This document shows positions 38,428 to 46,590 of a DNA stretch of 64,000 nucleotides, one piece after another. This stretch comes from Erythrobacter sp. EC-HK427 (GTDB taxonomy: Bacteria; Pseudomonadota; Alphaproteobacteria; Sphingomonadales; Sphingomonadaceae): assembly GCF_902498745.1 (NCBI RefSeq), contig NZ_LR701479.1:438292-502291 (forward strand). The letters run 5' to 3'. How positions within the stretch are numbered: the first letter of the stretch is position 1; each line of letters starts with the position of its first letter. A program made the position numbers and the translations under genes. The notes beneath the pieces were generated by a model, which made no database searches, had not been told where the DNA came from, and saw nothing but the letters and a program-made list of their open reading frames with translations.

Positions 38428-38800
38428 TGCGCCTGCGAAGCAGCCCGACGCGCGTGGCCCGAATCCTAGGAAATTCAACGATTCGCGGGACTGTCACAAA
38501 ACTTCCTTCGTCTTTTCAGATACATGAACGGAAGTCTGCGGCCTAGCGCCCTGTCAATGGCCTTTATTTTAATAAATTTGTCACCAAGCCCTTGCCCGCG
38601 TGGGTGATGTGTTCATAACAGAATTCGGCTGCGGCGCTCTCTGCCGCTGCCACTACAAACGAGCTTATCGACAGAAAAGACTGGTGCGGGCAGCGCAGCA
38701 CCGGGCGGGGAAGCTGTGTCTGCTTTGTCGAGGGATTTGGTCAAGGAACAGGGGGCGCCGGGAGGCGTCCGGACGGACGGGGTTTTAAGGGATGATAAGG
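38428..38800. other. rpsT-dnaA intergenic region with one DnaA-box-like site
   Basis: A 373-base gap without a gene. It contains an AT-rich stretch (TTTATTTTAATAAATTTG near 38564) and TTATCGACA at 38665-38673, one base from the DnaA box TTATCCACA. The region may hold the dnaA promoter and an autoregulatory box. I do not see enough boxes to call an origin. Confidence 0.4.
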
Positions 38801-40261
38801 ATGGGCCCGCACAGTGCTCGCTCGGACGCCGCGAGCAGTGAGGAAGCGAAAAAGGCAATGGAAGAACGCGAAGCGCTGGATCTGGCGGCGGACTGGGCAG
38901 ATATTTGTCAGGGGCTGCGCAAGGATCTGGGGCACCAGCTGTTCACCCAGTGGATCAAGCCGATCCAGCTCGGCAAGCTGAACCGCGAAAACGGCACGCT
39001 CGATCTGTTCCTGCCCACCGAATTTGCCGCCAATTGGGTTAAGGACCGCTATCACGACCGGCTGTCGCTGGCCTGGAAGATCGCCTCCTCTACCGTCCGC
39101 CATATCGCCATCCAGGTGCATCCCGGCCGTCGCAAGATCGCCGATCTCGATCTGCGCGGGCATGACGGCTTCGGCCACCGCGCCGCCAATGATGCAACGC
39201 TGGCGATGGAATCGATCGGCGATGACGGCTTCACCTCCTCGGTCGGGCTCGACCCCTCGCAGACCTTTGCCGCCTTCGTGACTGGCAGCACCAATGTGCT
39301 CGCCAAAAACGCGGCAGAGCGGATGAGCAAGGCGGAAAAGCCGCAGTTCAGCCCGCTCTACCTCAAGGCCGCCACCGGTCAGGGCAAAACGCACCTGCTG
39401 CACGCCATCGGCCATTCCTATTTGCAGGCCTTCCCCCGCGCGCGCATTTTCTACTGCTCGGCAGAGCGCTTCATGGTGGAGTTTGTGCAGGCGCTCAAAT
39501 CGAACGAGATGATCGAGTTCAAGGGCCGCCTGCGGGGTTTCGACCTGCTGCTGCTCGACGATATCCAGTTCATCATCGGCAAGGCCGCTGCGCAGGAAGA
39601 GCTGCTCTACACGATCGACGCGCTGCTCGCCGAAGGCAAAAGGCTGGTCTTCGCCGCCGACCGCGCGCCGCAAGCGCTGGACGGGGTGGAGCCGCGCCTT
39701 CTCTCGCGCCTCAGCATGGGTCTGGTGGCTGATATCCAGCCCGCCGATATCGAGCTGCGCCGCGCCATTCTCGAATCCAAGCTGACGCGCTTTGCGCCCT
39801 TGGAAGTGACTGACGATGTGATCGATTTCCTCGCCCGCACGGTCAGCCGCAATGTGCGCGAGCTGGTGGGCGGTCTCAACAAGCTGATCGCCTATGCGCA
39901 GCTGACGGGTCAGGAAGTCTCGCTCCAGCTGGCCGAGGAGCAGCTGACCGATATCCTGTCGGCCAACCGCCGCCGGATCACCATCGACGAAATCCAGCGC
40001 ACTGTTTGCCAGTTCTACCGCATTGACCGCAGCGAAATGTCCTCCAAGCGCCGCGCCCGCGCGGTGGTGCGCCCGCGGCAGGTGGCGATGTATCTCTCCA
40101 AAGTGCTCACCCCGCGTTCCTATCCGGAAATCGGCCGCAAATTCGGCGGGCGCGACCATTCGACAGTGATCCACGCGGTGCGCCTGATCGAGGATCTGCG
40201 CGAACGCGACGCGGATATGGACGGCGATGTGCGCAGCCTGCTGCGGCAATTGGAGAGCTGA
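38801..40261 (+). CDS. dnaA: Chromosomal replication initiator DnaA
   Basis: A 486-residue AAA+ initiator that binds DnaA boxes and opens the origin. Domain I is recognisable (WADICQGLRKDLGHQLFTQWIKPIQL). Walker A is ATGQGKTHLLHAIGHS and Walker B LLLLDDIQFI. The box-binding helix-turn-helix is RQVAMYLSKVLTPRSYPEIGRKFGGRDHSTVIHAV. The ATG at 38801 is preferred because AAGGG lies nine bases upstream; the in-frame ATG at 38792 has its AAGGG too close. Some stretches are divergent, such as AADRAPQALDG in place of the usual SSDRPP. Confidence 0.96.
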   Translation: MGPHSARSDAASSEEAKKAMEEREALDLAADWADICQGLRKDLGHQLFTQWIKPIQLGKLNRENGTLDLFLPTEFAANWVKDRYHDRLSLAWKIASSTVRHIAIQVHPGRRKIADLDLRGHDGFGHRAANDATLAMESIGDDGFTSSVGLDPSQTFAAFVTGSTNVLAKNAAERMSKAEKPQFSPLYLKAATGQGKTHLLHAIGHSYLQAFPRARIFYCSAERFMVEFVQALKSNEMIEFKGRLRGFDLLLLDDIQFIIGKAAAQEELLYTIDALLAEGKRLVFAADRAPQALDGVEPRLLSRLSMGLVADIQPADIELRRAILESKLTRFAPLEVTDDVIDFLARTVSRNVRELVGGLNKLIAYAQLTGQEVSLQLAEEQLTDILSANRRRITIDEIQRTVCQFYRIDRSEMSSKRRARAVVRPRQVAMYLSKVLTPRSYPEIGRKFGGRDHSTVIHAVRLIEDLRERDADMDGDVRSLLRQLES

Positions 40262-40307
40262 TGGCGAATAGTTAATTCGCACATAGTTTCCAGCAACATC
40301 CCAGCAG

Positions 40308-40385
40308 TTGTCGACAGGGTTCTCCACTGGCCCTGTCCACAGCTTCTGCACCTCTAATGCACACCCTATCGACAGGCTCTCCACA
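40308..40385 (+). promoter_or_regulatory. Cluster of four DnaA-box-like 9-mers after dnaA
   Basis: TTGTCGACA (40308), CTGTCCACA (40333), CTATCGACA (40366) and CTCTCCACA (40377) share one orientation within 78 bases. Each differs from TTATCCACA at two positions. They lie between dnaA and the ThiF-like gene. Confidence 0.35.
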
Positions 40386-40407
40386 GCCTGCCAACAGGGC
40401 TGCGCAT

Positions 40408-41208
40408 ATGGCCGAGACACCGCATCCGTTGACCGAAGAGCGCCTCCAGCGCTTTGCCCGCCATATCGTGCTGCCCGAAGTCGGGGGCGCGGGGCAGGCG
40501 GCTTTGGCGCGCAGCCATGTCGCGCTGATCGGGCTCGGCGGGATCGGCGCGCCGGTGCTGCAATATCTCGCGGGCGCAGGTGTCGGGCGCTTTACGCTGG
40601 TGGATGATGGCGATGTCGAGGAGAGCAATCTCCAACGCCAGACCATCTATACCACCCGCGATATCGGCCACGGCAAGGCGGTGGGTGCGCGGCGCTGGCT
40701 CGCCAATTTTGACGAGAAGCTGGTGGCCGAGATTCACGACCGGCGCATCGATGCCAATAATGCCGCCGCGCTGATCGGCGGGGCCGATCTGGTAATCGAC
40801 GGGACAGACAATTTCGCCACCCGCCTCGCCGTCTCCGATGCTTGCGTTGCCGCGCGCATTCCCTTGCTCTCGGCGGCGGTGGGCCGCTTCCAGGGCCAGG
40901 TCGCCGCGTTCCAAGGGCACCTTGAAGGCGAGCCGTGCTACCGCTGCTTTGTCGGCGATGCTTTCGATGCCGAGGATTGTGACACCTGCGCGGAAGACGG
41001 CGTGCTGGGCGCCATGGTCGGCTGGGTCGGCACCTTCGCCGCGATGCAGGCGGTGCGCCTGCTGATCGCCCCACAGATGGGCGCGGCGGACTGGGGCAGC
41101 CTGCACCTGATGGACGGGTTGAAGCCGGGAATGCGCGTGCTGAAAATCGTCAAGGATGCGGCGTGCCGGGCATGTGCGCCCGGCGATGCCGGACAAGGGG
41201 AAGGATAG
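40408..41208 (+). CDS. HesA/MoeB/ThiF-family adenylyltransferase
   Basis: A 266-residue E1-like enzyme that adenylates the C-terminus of a small sulfur-carrier protein such as MoaD or ThiS. The nucleotide loop is VALIGLGGIGAPVLQYLAGAGVG, followed by the acidic DDGDVEESNLQRQ with the ATP-contacting residues. DLVIDGTDNFATR leads to the catalytic region. Two zinc CxxC pairs are present (CYRC and CRAC). There is no rhodanese domain. Whether it serves molybdopterin or thiamine synthesis cannot be decided here. Confidence 0.93.
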   Translation: MAETPHPLTEERLQRFARHIVLPEVGGAGQAALARSHVALIGLGGIGAPVLQYLAGAGVGRFTLVDDGDVEESNLQRQTIYTTRDIGHGKAVGARRWLANFDEKLVAEIHDRRIDANNAAALIGGADLVIDGTDNFATRLAVSDACVAARIPLLSAAVGRFQGQVAAFQGHLEGEPCYRCFVGDAFDAEDCDTCAEDGVLGAMVGWVGTFAAMQAVRLLIAPQMGAADWGSLHLMDGLKPGMRVLKIVKDAACRACAPGDAGQGEG

Positions 41209-41212
41209 GCTG

Positions 41213-41542
41213 ATGGCCCGCAAGCGCCGCTACGAGTGGGAAACCGAGGAGCCGGAAGACGCGCCTCCGCCGCCGCCCTGCTGGCTCTGCGGTCGGCCCA
41301 CGTCAGAGGCCTCGCTGGTGTGGCACCACCCCATCCCCAAAAGCCGCGGCGGGCGCGACACGGTGCCGATGCACGCGATCTGCCAGAACACGCTGATTAC
41401 CAATTTCACCAATTCCGAGCTTGAGCGGCACGGCATGAATGTGGAAGGCCTGCTGGCCGATCCGGCGGTGGCAAAATTCGTCGCCTGGGTGGCCAAGAAA
41501 GACCCCGATTTCAACGCGGCTCCGGCGAAAAAGGGGCGCTAA
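41213..41542 (+). CDS. HNH-type endonuclease-like protein
   Basis: A 109-residue protein. Cys23 and Cys26 (CWLC), His38-His39 (VWHHPIPKSRGG) and the MHAICQNT element with Cys57 match an HNH zinc fold. The rest is helical (NFTNSELERHGM...), as in HNH proteins used as small housekeeping or mobile nucleases. It starts five bases after the ThiF-like gene and is followed by a decayed copy of that gene's 3' end. Confidence 0.75.
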   Translation: MARKRRYEWETEEPEDAPPPPPCWLCGRPTSEASLVWHHPIPKSRGGRDTVPMHAICQNTLITNFTNSELERHGMNVEGLLADPAVAKFVAWVAKKDPDFNAAPAKKGR

Positions 41543-41598
41543 GGCTGGTTCGCCTTATCCCAGCTCCAGCTGATCGACGCGCCTTTACTCCGTAAAGG

Positions 41599-41709
41599 AG
41601 CGCGGCGGATGGCTGTCGCCTGCCGCTGGTGGTCGGGTTGAAACCGGCAATGCGGATGCTGAACATTGTCAAAGACCCCGCTAGCAAGGGCTGCGGCTTG
41701 ACGCGGTAA
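41599..41709 (+). pseudogene. Remnant of the C-terminus of a ThiF/MoeB-like gene
   Basis: The stretch ends GLKPAMRMLNIVKDPASKGCGLTR and a TAA at 41707. This parallels GLKPGMRVLKIVKDAACRACAPGD at the end of the gene at 40408. The upstream part is scrambled. It has no usable start and is a decayed tandem copy. Confidence 0.7.
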
Positions 41710-41749
41710 ATAGTCGGACTAATCTCCAACCATTGGGAGGAGTGACTCG

Positions 41750-42697
41750 ATGGTAACAGGATTCTTCGTGCGCCGATTGGCGCCGGGTTTGGCGGCACTG
41801 GCATTGTCGGTAGCGGCACTGCCCGGCTCCGCGCTGGCGCAGGACGAAATGACCGCAATCGCTGTGCCCGATCAGCCCACCGCCATCGTGCTCGGCACCG
41901 GCCCCTTGCCCGGCGCATCGGCGGGCGAAAGCTGGCATATGCAATATGGCAGTCACTTTGCCCGCAATGTGGCCGAGGCAACGCTCACCCCGTTCCTGCC
42001 TGATCCTGCCATTGCCAATGGCACGGCAGTCGTCGTCGCCCCCGGCGGCGGGTTCCGCACGCTGAGCATGGAGAACGAAGGCTGGGATGTCGCCCGCGCA
42101 CTTGCTGCGCGGGGCGTTGCCGCCTTCGTCCTCAAATACCGGCTGAACCCGACGCCGCCCACGCTGGATGAATTCGTAGCGGGTGAGCGCGCACGCTTTT
42201 CGGGCGATGCCCCGCCCCCGCCACGGCCATCACCAGCCGAACGAATGGCAGGCATCGCCCCGATGCTGGAAGACGCGACGGCTGCTTTCGCGCTGATCCG
42301 CGCCAATGCCGAAGAATGGGGCATTGATCCTGCTCGCATCGGCATGGTCGGCTTTTCCGCCGGAGCCATGCTGACGATGGCGACCGGGCTTGATGAAGGC
42401 GATGCCGACCCGGCATTCATCGGGAACATCTACGGCCCCCTTTCGGCGATGGGTGTGCGCCCGGATTCGCCGCCTTTGTTTGTTGCGCTGGCCGCAGATG
42501 ATCCGCTGTTTCCCGAAACCGACTTCGGCCTGATCCGCGAATGGCGCGCCGCAGACATTCCGGTCGAATTCCATTATTACGAACAGGGCGGCCACGGCTT
42601 TGGCATGTATCCCAAAGACACGACCAGCACGGGCTGGTTCGATGCCTTTGCCGCGTGGATGACGATGCATGGCTGGATGGAACGGGAAGGCGGCTGA
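41750..42697 (+). CDS. Exported alpha/beta hydrolase, esterase-like
   Basis: A 315-residue periplasmic or secreted hydrolase with a signal peptide (LAPGLAALALSVAALPGSALAQ). The oxyanion-loop region is VVVAPGGGFRTLS, and the nucleophile elbow GMVGFSAGAM contains Ser203. An Asp lies in ALAADDPLFPE and a His in GGHGFGMYPKDTT. The architecture resembles acetylxylan esterases and BD-FAE-type enzymes. A role in xylan side-chain removal beside the GH10 enzyme is possible but not shown. Confidence 0.82.
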   Translation: MVTGFFVRRLAPGLAALALSVAALPGSALAQDEMTAIAVPDQPTAIVLGTGPLPGASAGESWHMQYGSHFARNVAEATLTPFLPDPAIANGTAVVVAPGGGFRTLSMENEGWDVARALAARGVAAFVLKYRLNPTPPTLDEFVAGERARFSGDAPPPPRPSPAERMAGIAPMLEDATAAFALIRANAEEWGIDPARIGMVGFSAGAMLTMATGLDEGDADPAFIGNIYGPLSAMGVRPDSPPLFVALAADDPLFPETDFGLIREWRAADIPVEFHYYEQGGHGFGMYPKDTTSTGWFDAFAAWMTMHGWMEREGG

Positions 42698-42700
42698 GCG

Positions 42701-43420
42701 TTAAGCAGGCTGTCTTGGGCTTGGGAATGAAGCGCTGAGAACGTCCCCCACCCACTCCGGCACCAGTTCGCTCGCCGGGCCGAGCCTTGTCTCGGCAAAC
42801 CAGCGCGAGCCTGCGCTTGGCTCCAGATTCAGCTCTACGGTGCGCGCGCCTGAGCGGTTCGCTTCCTGCACAAAGCCCGCCGCCGGGTAGACCGCACCTG
42901 AAGTGCCGATGCTAACGAACAGGTCGGCCCGCGCAATCGCAGCGTAGATCTCGCCCATACGATAGGGCATTTCGCCGAACCACACGATATCTGGCCGCAG
43001 CGCCACATCACCGCAGGCGGGGCATGGCGGGCCGTTGCGCAAGGGGCCGGTCCAGCGGTGGCGCGCATCGCAGCTTTGGCACCATGCGGAAAGCCCTTCC
43101 CCGTGCATATGCAGCACGCGGCGCGCGCCGCCGCGTTCGTGCAAATCGTCGATATTCTGGGTGACGATCAGCAGCTCCCCGCTCCACTCCGCATCCAGTC
43201 TGCCCAGCGCAAGATGCGCCAGGTTCGGGGCTGCTGCGAGGATGCTGGCCCGCCGCTCGTCATAGAACCGCTGCACCAGGCCGGGATTGCGGGCAAAGCC
43301 CTCGGGCGTCGCCACTTCCTCCACCGGATGGTCTTCCCAGAGGCCATCCTCCGCGCGGAACGTCTTGAGGCCGCTCTCGGCGCTGATGCCTGCGCCGGTC
43401 AGGATCACGATGTTGTTCAT
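42701..43420 (-). CDS. cobB: NAD-dependent protein deacylase, sirtuin
   Basis: A 239-residue sirtuin that removes acyl groups from lysines using NAD. The NAD motif is LTGAGISAESGLKTFRAEDGLW. TQNIDDLHERGG and the catalytic His in VLHMHGE follow. The zinc knuckle is WCQSCDAR with CPACGDV. The FGEMPYRM loop resembles class III bacterial CobB. It is convergent with the esterase gene. Confidence 0.95.
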   Translation of the reverse strand: MNNIVILTGAGISAESGLKTFRAEDGLWEDHPVEEVATPEGFARNPGLVQRFYDERRASILAAAPNLAHLALGRLDAEWSGELLIVTQNIDDLHERGGARRVLHMHGEGLSAWCQSCDARHRWTGPLRNGPPCPACGDVALRPDIVWFGEMPYRMGEIYAAIARADLFVSIGTSGAVYPAAGFVQEANRSGARTVELNLEPSAGSRWFAETRLGPASELVPEWVGDVLSASFPSPRQPA

Positions 43421-43440
43421 GGGCGCACACTCCCCAATTC

Positions 43441-43529
43441 CGTTCGTCCTGAGCTTGTCGAAGGACTGCCTTTTCTTCTAGCTAGTCCGACAAACAAGGA
43501 CAGCCCTTCGACAGGCTCAGGGCAATCGG
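43441..43529. repeat. Family B palindrome pair
   Basis: CGTTCGTCCTGAGCTTGTCGAAGGAC and an inverted CCTTCGACAGGCTCAGGGCAATCGG flank a short loop. The element lies between cobB and dapB and partly overlaps the dapB leader. Confidence 0.8.
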
Positions 43530-43537
43530 AGGTGGGT

Positions 43538-44266
43538 TTGGCGAAAATTGGCATTATCGGCAGTGAAGGGCGCATGGGGCAGGCAATTGCCGCCGTGCTG
43601 GCGGATAGCGAACACGACTTTGGCGGCGGAGTCGATCGTGACGAGCAGGCATTCGAACTGGCCGGCGAATGTGATGTGCTTATCGACTTTTCTTCACCGC
43701 AAGCTGTTGAGAACAATCTTCAAGCTGCAATGAGTGCGAATATTCCCATTCTGATAGGCACCACAGGGCTTGGCGCATTGGAAATGGGCCAGATCGATGA
43801 TGCAGCGCACGACATCCCCGTCCTGCAAACGGGTAACACCTCATTGGGCGTCACGCTGCTGGCACATCTGGTGCGCGAGGCGGCATCGCGGTTGGGGCCG
43901 GATTGGGATATCGAGATCCTCGAAATGCATCACCGGCACAAGGTGGATGCGCCTTCGGGCACCGCGCTGCTACTCGGCGAAGCGGCGGCAGCGGCGCGCG
44001 GCATCGACCTTGCGAGCCATAGCGAGAGCGGGCGTGACGGCCATACCGGCGCGCGGGCGGCAGGCGCGATTGGCTTTGCCGCCCTGCGCGGCGGCAGCGT
44101 GGCGGGTGAACATTCGGTGATCCTTGCCGGAACCGAGGAGCGGCTCACACTCTCCCACTCCGCCGAAAACCGCAGCATTTTCGCGCGCGGTGCGGTGCGT
44201 GGGGCCGCGTGGCTTGTCGGCCAACCGCCGCGCCGCTATACGATGCAGGATGTGCTTGGAATCTAG
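43538..44266 (+). CDS. dapB: 4-hydroxy-tetrahydrodipicolinate reductase
   Basis: A 242-residue NAD(P)H-dependent reductase of the diaminopimelate/lysine pathway. The nucleotide-binding N-terminus is AKIGIIGSEGRMGQAIAAVL. GTTGL and the signature IEILEMHHRHKVDAPSGTAL with catalytic His and Lys are intact. The TTG at 43538 is chosen because GGAGG (43528-43532) precedes it by five bases and gives the standard N-terminus. The ribosome binding site lies at the end of the family B element. Confidence 0.95.
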   Translation: MAKIGIIGSEGRMGQAIAAVLADSEHDFGGGVDRDEQAFELAGECDVLIDFSSPQAVENNLQAAMSANIPILIGTTGLGALEMGQIDDAAHDIPVLQTGNTSLGVTLLAHLVREAASRLGPDWDIEILEMHHRHKVDAPSGTALLLGEAAAAARGIDLASHSESGRDGHTGARAAGAIGFAALRGGSVAGEHSVILAGTEERLTLSHSAENRSIFARGAVRGAAWLVGQPPRRYTMQDVLGI

Positions 44267-44309
44267 GTCATAATCCCATAGAGGGCGGCGCAAATATGTG
44301 GGGGCCTTC

Positions 44310-45479
44310 ATGACATTCGATCCGGCGGCGGCGACGCAGGCCTATCTGGCGCAGCTGAGCGCGGCAGAACTGGCGCTCGCCCGCGACTATACCACCGGCA
44401 ATCATTGGCTAATTCTGGGCGGGTTGGTCGTTTCCGCATTGGTCAGCTGGCTGATCGTGCGGAGCAATGTGCTCGACAAGCTGTCGGCGCGCTTGCAGAA
44501 CCGCGGGTTTGCTTTGCACGTGCTGCTGGTGGGGGGGGTGTTCCTGCTGCTCAACACCATGCTTTCCAAGCCGTGGACGCTCTACACCGATTGGTGGCGT
44601 GAGCTGCAATACGAGCGCACCAGCCAGCCGCTTGGCGACTATCTGTTGCAGAGCGGCATCTCCACACTGATTACCACGTTGCTGGGCGCGCTCCTGCTGC
44701 TGGCGCTGTATACGCTGATCCGCCGCTCGCAGCATCTGTGGTGGGCCTGGGCTTCGGCGCTAGTGACGGTGACGTCGGCCTTTGTCCTGCTGCTCTCGCC
44801 CGTGCTGGTCGAGCCGTTGTTCAATGATTACCAGCCCATCCCCGAAGGCGAAGTGCGCGATGCAGTGAACGCGTTGGCGGCGGAGGCAGGCGTGCCCGAA
44901 GATCATGTCTTCATGTTTGACGGGTCGCGCCAGTCGAACAATTTTACCGCCAATGTCTCGGGCGTGGGCGGCAGCGCGCGGATCGCGATTTCCGATGTGG
45001 CGCTCACTTCCGCTTCGCTCGATGAAGTCAAAGCGGTGACGGGGCACGAGATCGGGCATTACGTGCTTGGCCATGTCTGGCGCATGGTCGGCTTTGTCAC
45101 CATCGCGGCGATGCTGGTCTTCTTCCTGACCACGCGCAGCTATGGCACTTTTGCCCGGCTGTTCGGCTGTGACGCGGGGATTGCCGATCCGCGCGGCCTG
45201 CCCGTGCTGTTCTTCGTCATCGGCCTGTTTGTGACGCTGGCCCAGCCTGCGCTCAATGCTTTGACGCGGCTGGGGGAGCGCGAGGCGGATGTCTATTCGC
45301 TCGAACACGTCGGCCTGCCCGACGGGCTGGCGAGCGCGCTGATGAAGACCGCTGAATACCGCTATCCGCTTGCAGGGCCGGTGGAAGAGGCGTTGTTCTA
45401 CACCCACCCCACCGTGGCCAACCGCGTGCGCCGCGCGATGGAGTGGAAGGCAGCGCACCAGACGGCAGCCGAAGAGTGA
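44310..45479 (+). CDS. M48-family zinc metalloprotease, Ste24-like
   Basis: A 389-residue integral membrane protease. The zinc motif HEIGH has His246, Glu247 and His250, and the third ligand Glu is in RLGEREADVYSLEH near the C-terminus. Several membrane helices precede the catalytic domain, as in CAAX prenyl protease 1 / Ste24. Substrates are unknown. The ATG at 44310 follows a G-rich site. The stop codon overlaps the nth GTG start. Confidence 0.9.
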   Translation: MTFDPAAATQAYLAQLSAAELALARDYTTGNHWLILGGLVVSALVSWLIVRSNVLDKLSARLQNRGFALHVLLVGGVFLLLNTMLSKPWTLYTDWWRELQYERTSQPLGDYLLQSGISTLITTLLGALLLLALYTLIRRSQHLWWAWASALVTVTSAFVLLLSPVLVEPLFNDYQPIPEGEVRDAVNALAAEAGVPEDHVFMFDGSRQSNNFTANVSGVGGSARIAISDVALTSASLDEVKAVTGHEIGHYVLGHVWRMVGFVTIAAMLVFFLTTRSYGTFARLFGCDAGIADPRGLPVLFFVIGLFVTLAQPALNALTRLGEREADVYSLEHVGLPDGLASALMKTAEYRYPLAGPVEEALFYTHPTVANRVRRAMEWKAAHQTAAEE

Positions 45480-46126
45480 CCAAAGACCAGATTTTCGAAT
45501 TCTTCCGCCGCCTGGCCGAGGACAATCCGGAGCCGGAGACCGAGCTGGAATATGGCAATGCCTATCAGCTGGTGGTTGCAGTGGCTTTGTCCGCGCAGGC
45601 GACCGATGTCGGAGTGAACAAGGCGACGCGGGCGCTGTTCGCCAAGGTGCAAACGCCCCAGCAAATGCTCGATCTGGGCGAAGAGGGGCTGCGCGAGCAC
45701 ATCAAGACCATCGGCCTGTTCAATTCCAAAGCGCAGAACGTGATCGCGCTCAGCCAGCTCCTGATCGACGAATATGGCGGCGAAGTGCCCGATACGCGCG
45801 AAGACCTTGTGCGGCTGCCCGGCGTGGGCCGCAAGACGGCGAATGTCGTGCTCAATTGCTGGTTCGGGCAGGAGACCTTCGCGGTCGACACCCACATCTT
45901 CCGCGTCGGCAACCGCACTGGCCTCGCCAAAGGCAAGACGCCCGAAGCGGTCGAAGCCAAACTCGAAAAGCGCGTGCCCCAGCCCTTCCGCCTCGGCGCG
46001 CATCACTGGCTGATCCTGCACGGCCGCTATACCTGCAAAGCACGCACGCCCGAATGCTGGCGCTGCCCGGTGGCGGATTTGTGCAGTTTCCGGAAGAAGG
46101 TGTTGGAGAAGCCTAAGGGGCGGTGA
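45476..46126 (+). CDS. nth: Endonuclease III
   Basis: A DNA glycosylase/AP lyase of 216 residues that removes oxidised pyrimidines. The helix-hairpin-helix LPGVGRKTANVVL supplies catalytic Lys120, and Asp138 is in FAVDTHIFR. The [4Fe-4S] loop is complete: Cys187, Cys194, Cys197 and Cys203 (C-x6-C-x2-C-x5-C). The GTG at 45476 overlaps the M48 gene stop (GTGA), implying coupling. Confidence 0.97.
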   Translation: MTKDQIFEFFRRLAEDNPEPETELEYGNAYQLVVAVALSAQATDVGVNKATRALFAKVQTPQQMLDLGEEGLREHIKTIGLFNSKAQNVIALSQLLIDEYGGEVPDTREDLVRLPGVGRKTANVVLNCWFGQETFAVDTHIFRVGNRTGLAKGKTPEAVEAKLEKRVPQPFRLGAHHWLILHGRYTCKARTPECWRCPVADLCSFRKKVLEKPKGR

Positions 46127-46131
46127 CAGAC

Positions 46132-46569
46132 CTATTGATTGACTAAGTTCTTGGTCATCAGCCAGGCTATCAATGCACTTCCCAGAGTGACCAGGGTCGT
46201 GGTCACGATGGCCAAAGAGAGCATTATGAAAGCAAAGGCTTGATTACTGATTCTGGAAGAACCTTCTCCTAGCAATATCGCCAAACCTTCAATTGAAATT
46301 GGTAATCCAGCGTCGACTAGCAAAGCAAAACTGTAGCCACTGGTAAGAGCCAGTTCGGCCAGACCGGTGCCAATGGCAAAGCGCCAAATTTCGCTGCTGC
46401 TCAACCGTCTATTTTCACGTCTACCGAACCAGTACATGGCGCCTGCCGAGGCAGCGAGTACCCCCAACCAGGTTAAGTCGGGAATAGCATCGGTCACAAA
46501 TGATGCGGCAAAGACGGAACCAAGAACGATAAGTCTTAGCAGAAAGTATGCGCCAACATACCTGATCAT
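46132..46569 (-). CDS. ABZJ_00895-like small membrane protein
   Basis: A 145-residue protein with four hydrophobic segments (YFLLRLIVLGSVFAASFV; LGVLAASAGAMYWFGRR; WRFAIGTGLAELAL; and two near the C-terminus). The layout resembles the ABZJ_00895 group, but this is tentative. Its base composition is clearly more AT-rich than its neighbours and codons such as AGT, TTA and ATA are common, which suggests recent acquisition. It is convergent with nth. Confidence 0.5.
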   Translation of the reverse strand: MIRYVGAYFLLRLIVLGSVFAASFVTDAIPDLTWLGVLAASAGAMYWFGRRENRRLSSSEIWRFAIGTGLAELALTSGYSFALLVDAGLPISIEGLAILLGEGSSRISNQAFAFIMLSLAIVTTTLVTLGSALIAWLMTKNLVNQ

Positions 46570-46590
46570 CGTCCTGTTCCCTAGGCTGCC

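Noticed and set aside
38428-38800. Replication origin upstream of dnaA
   Set aside because: There is an AT-rich patch and only one good DnaA-box-like site. That is too little to call an origin without skew data.
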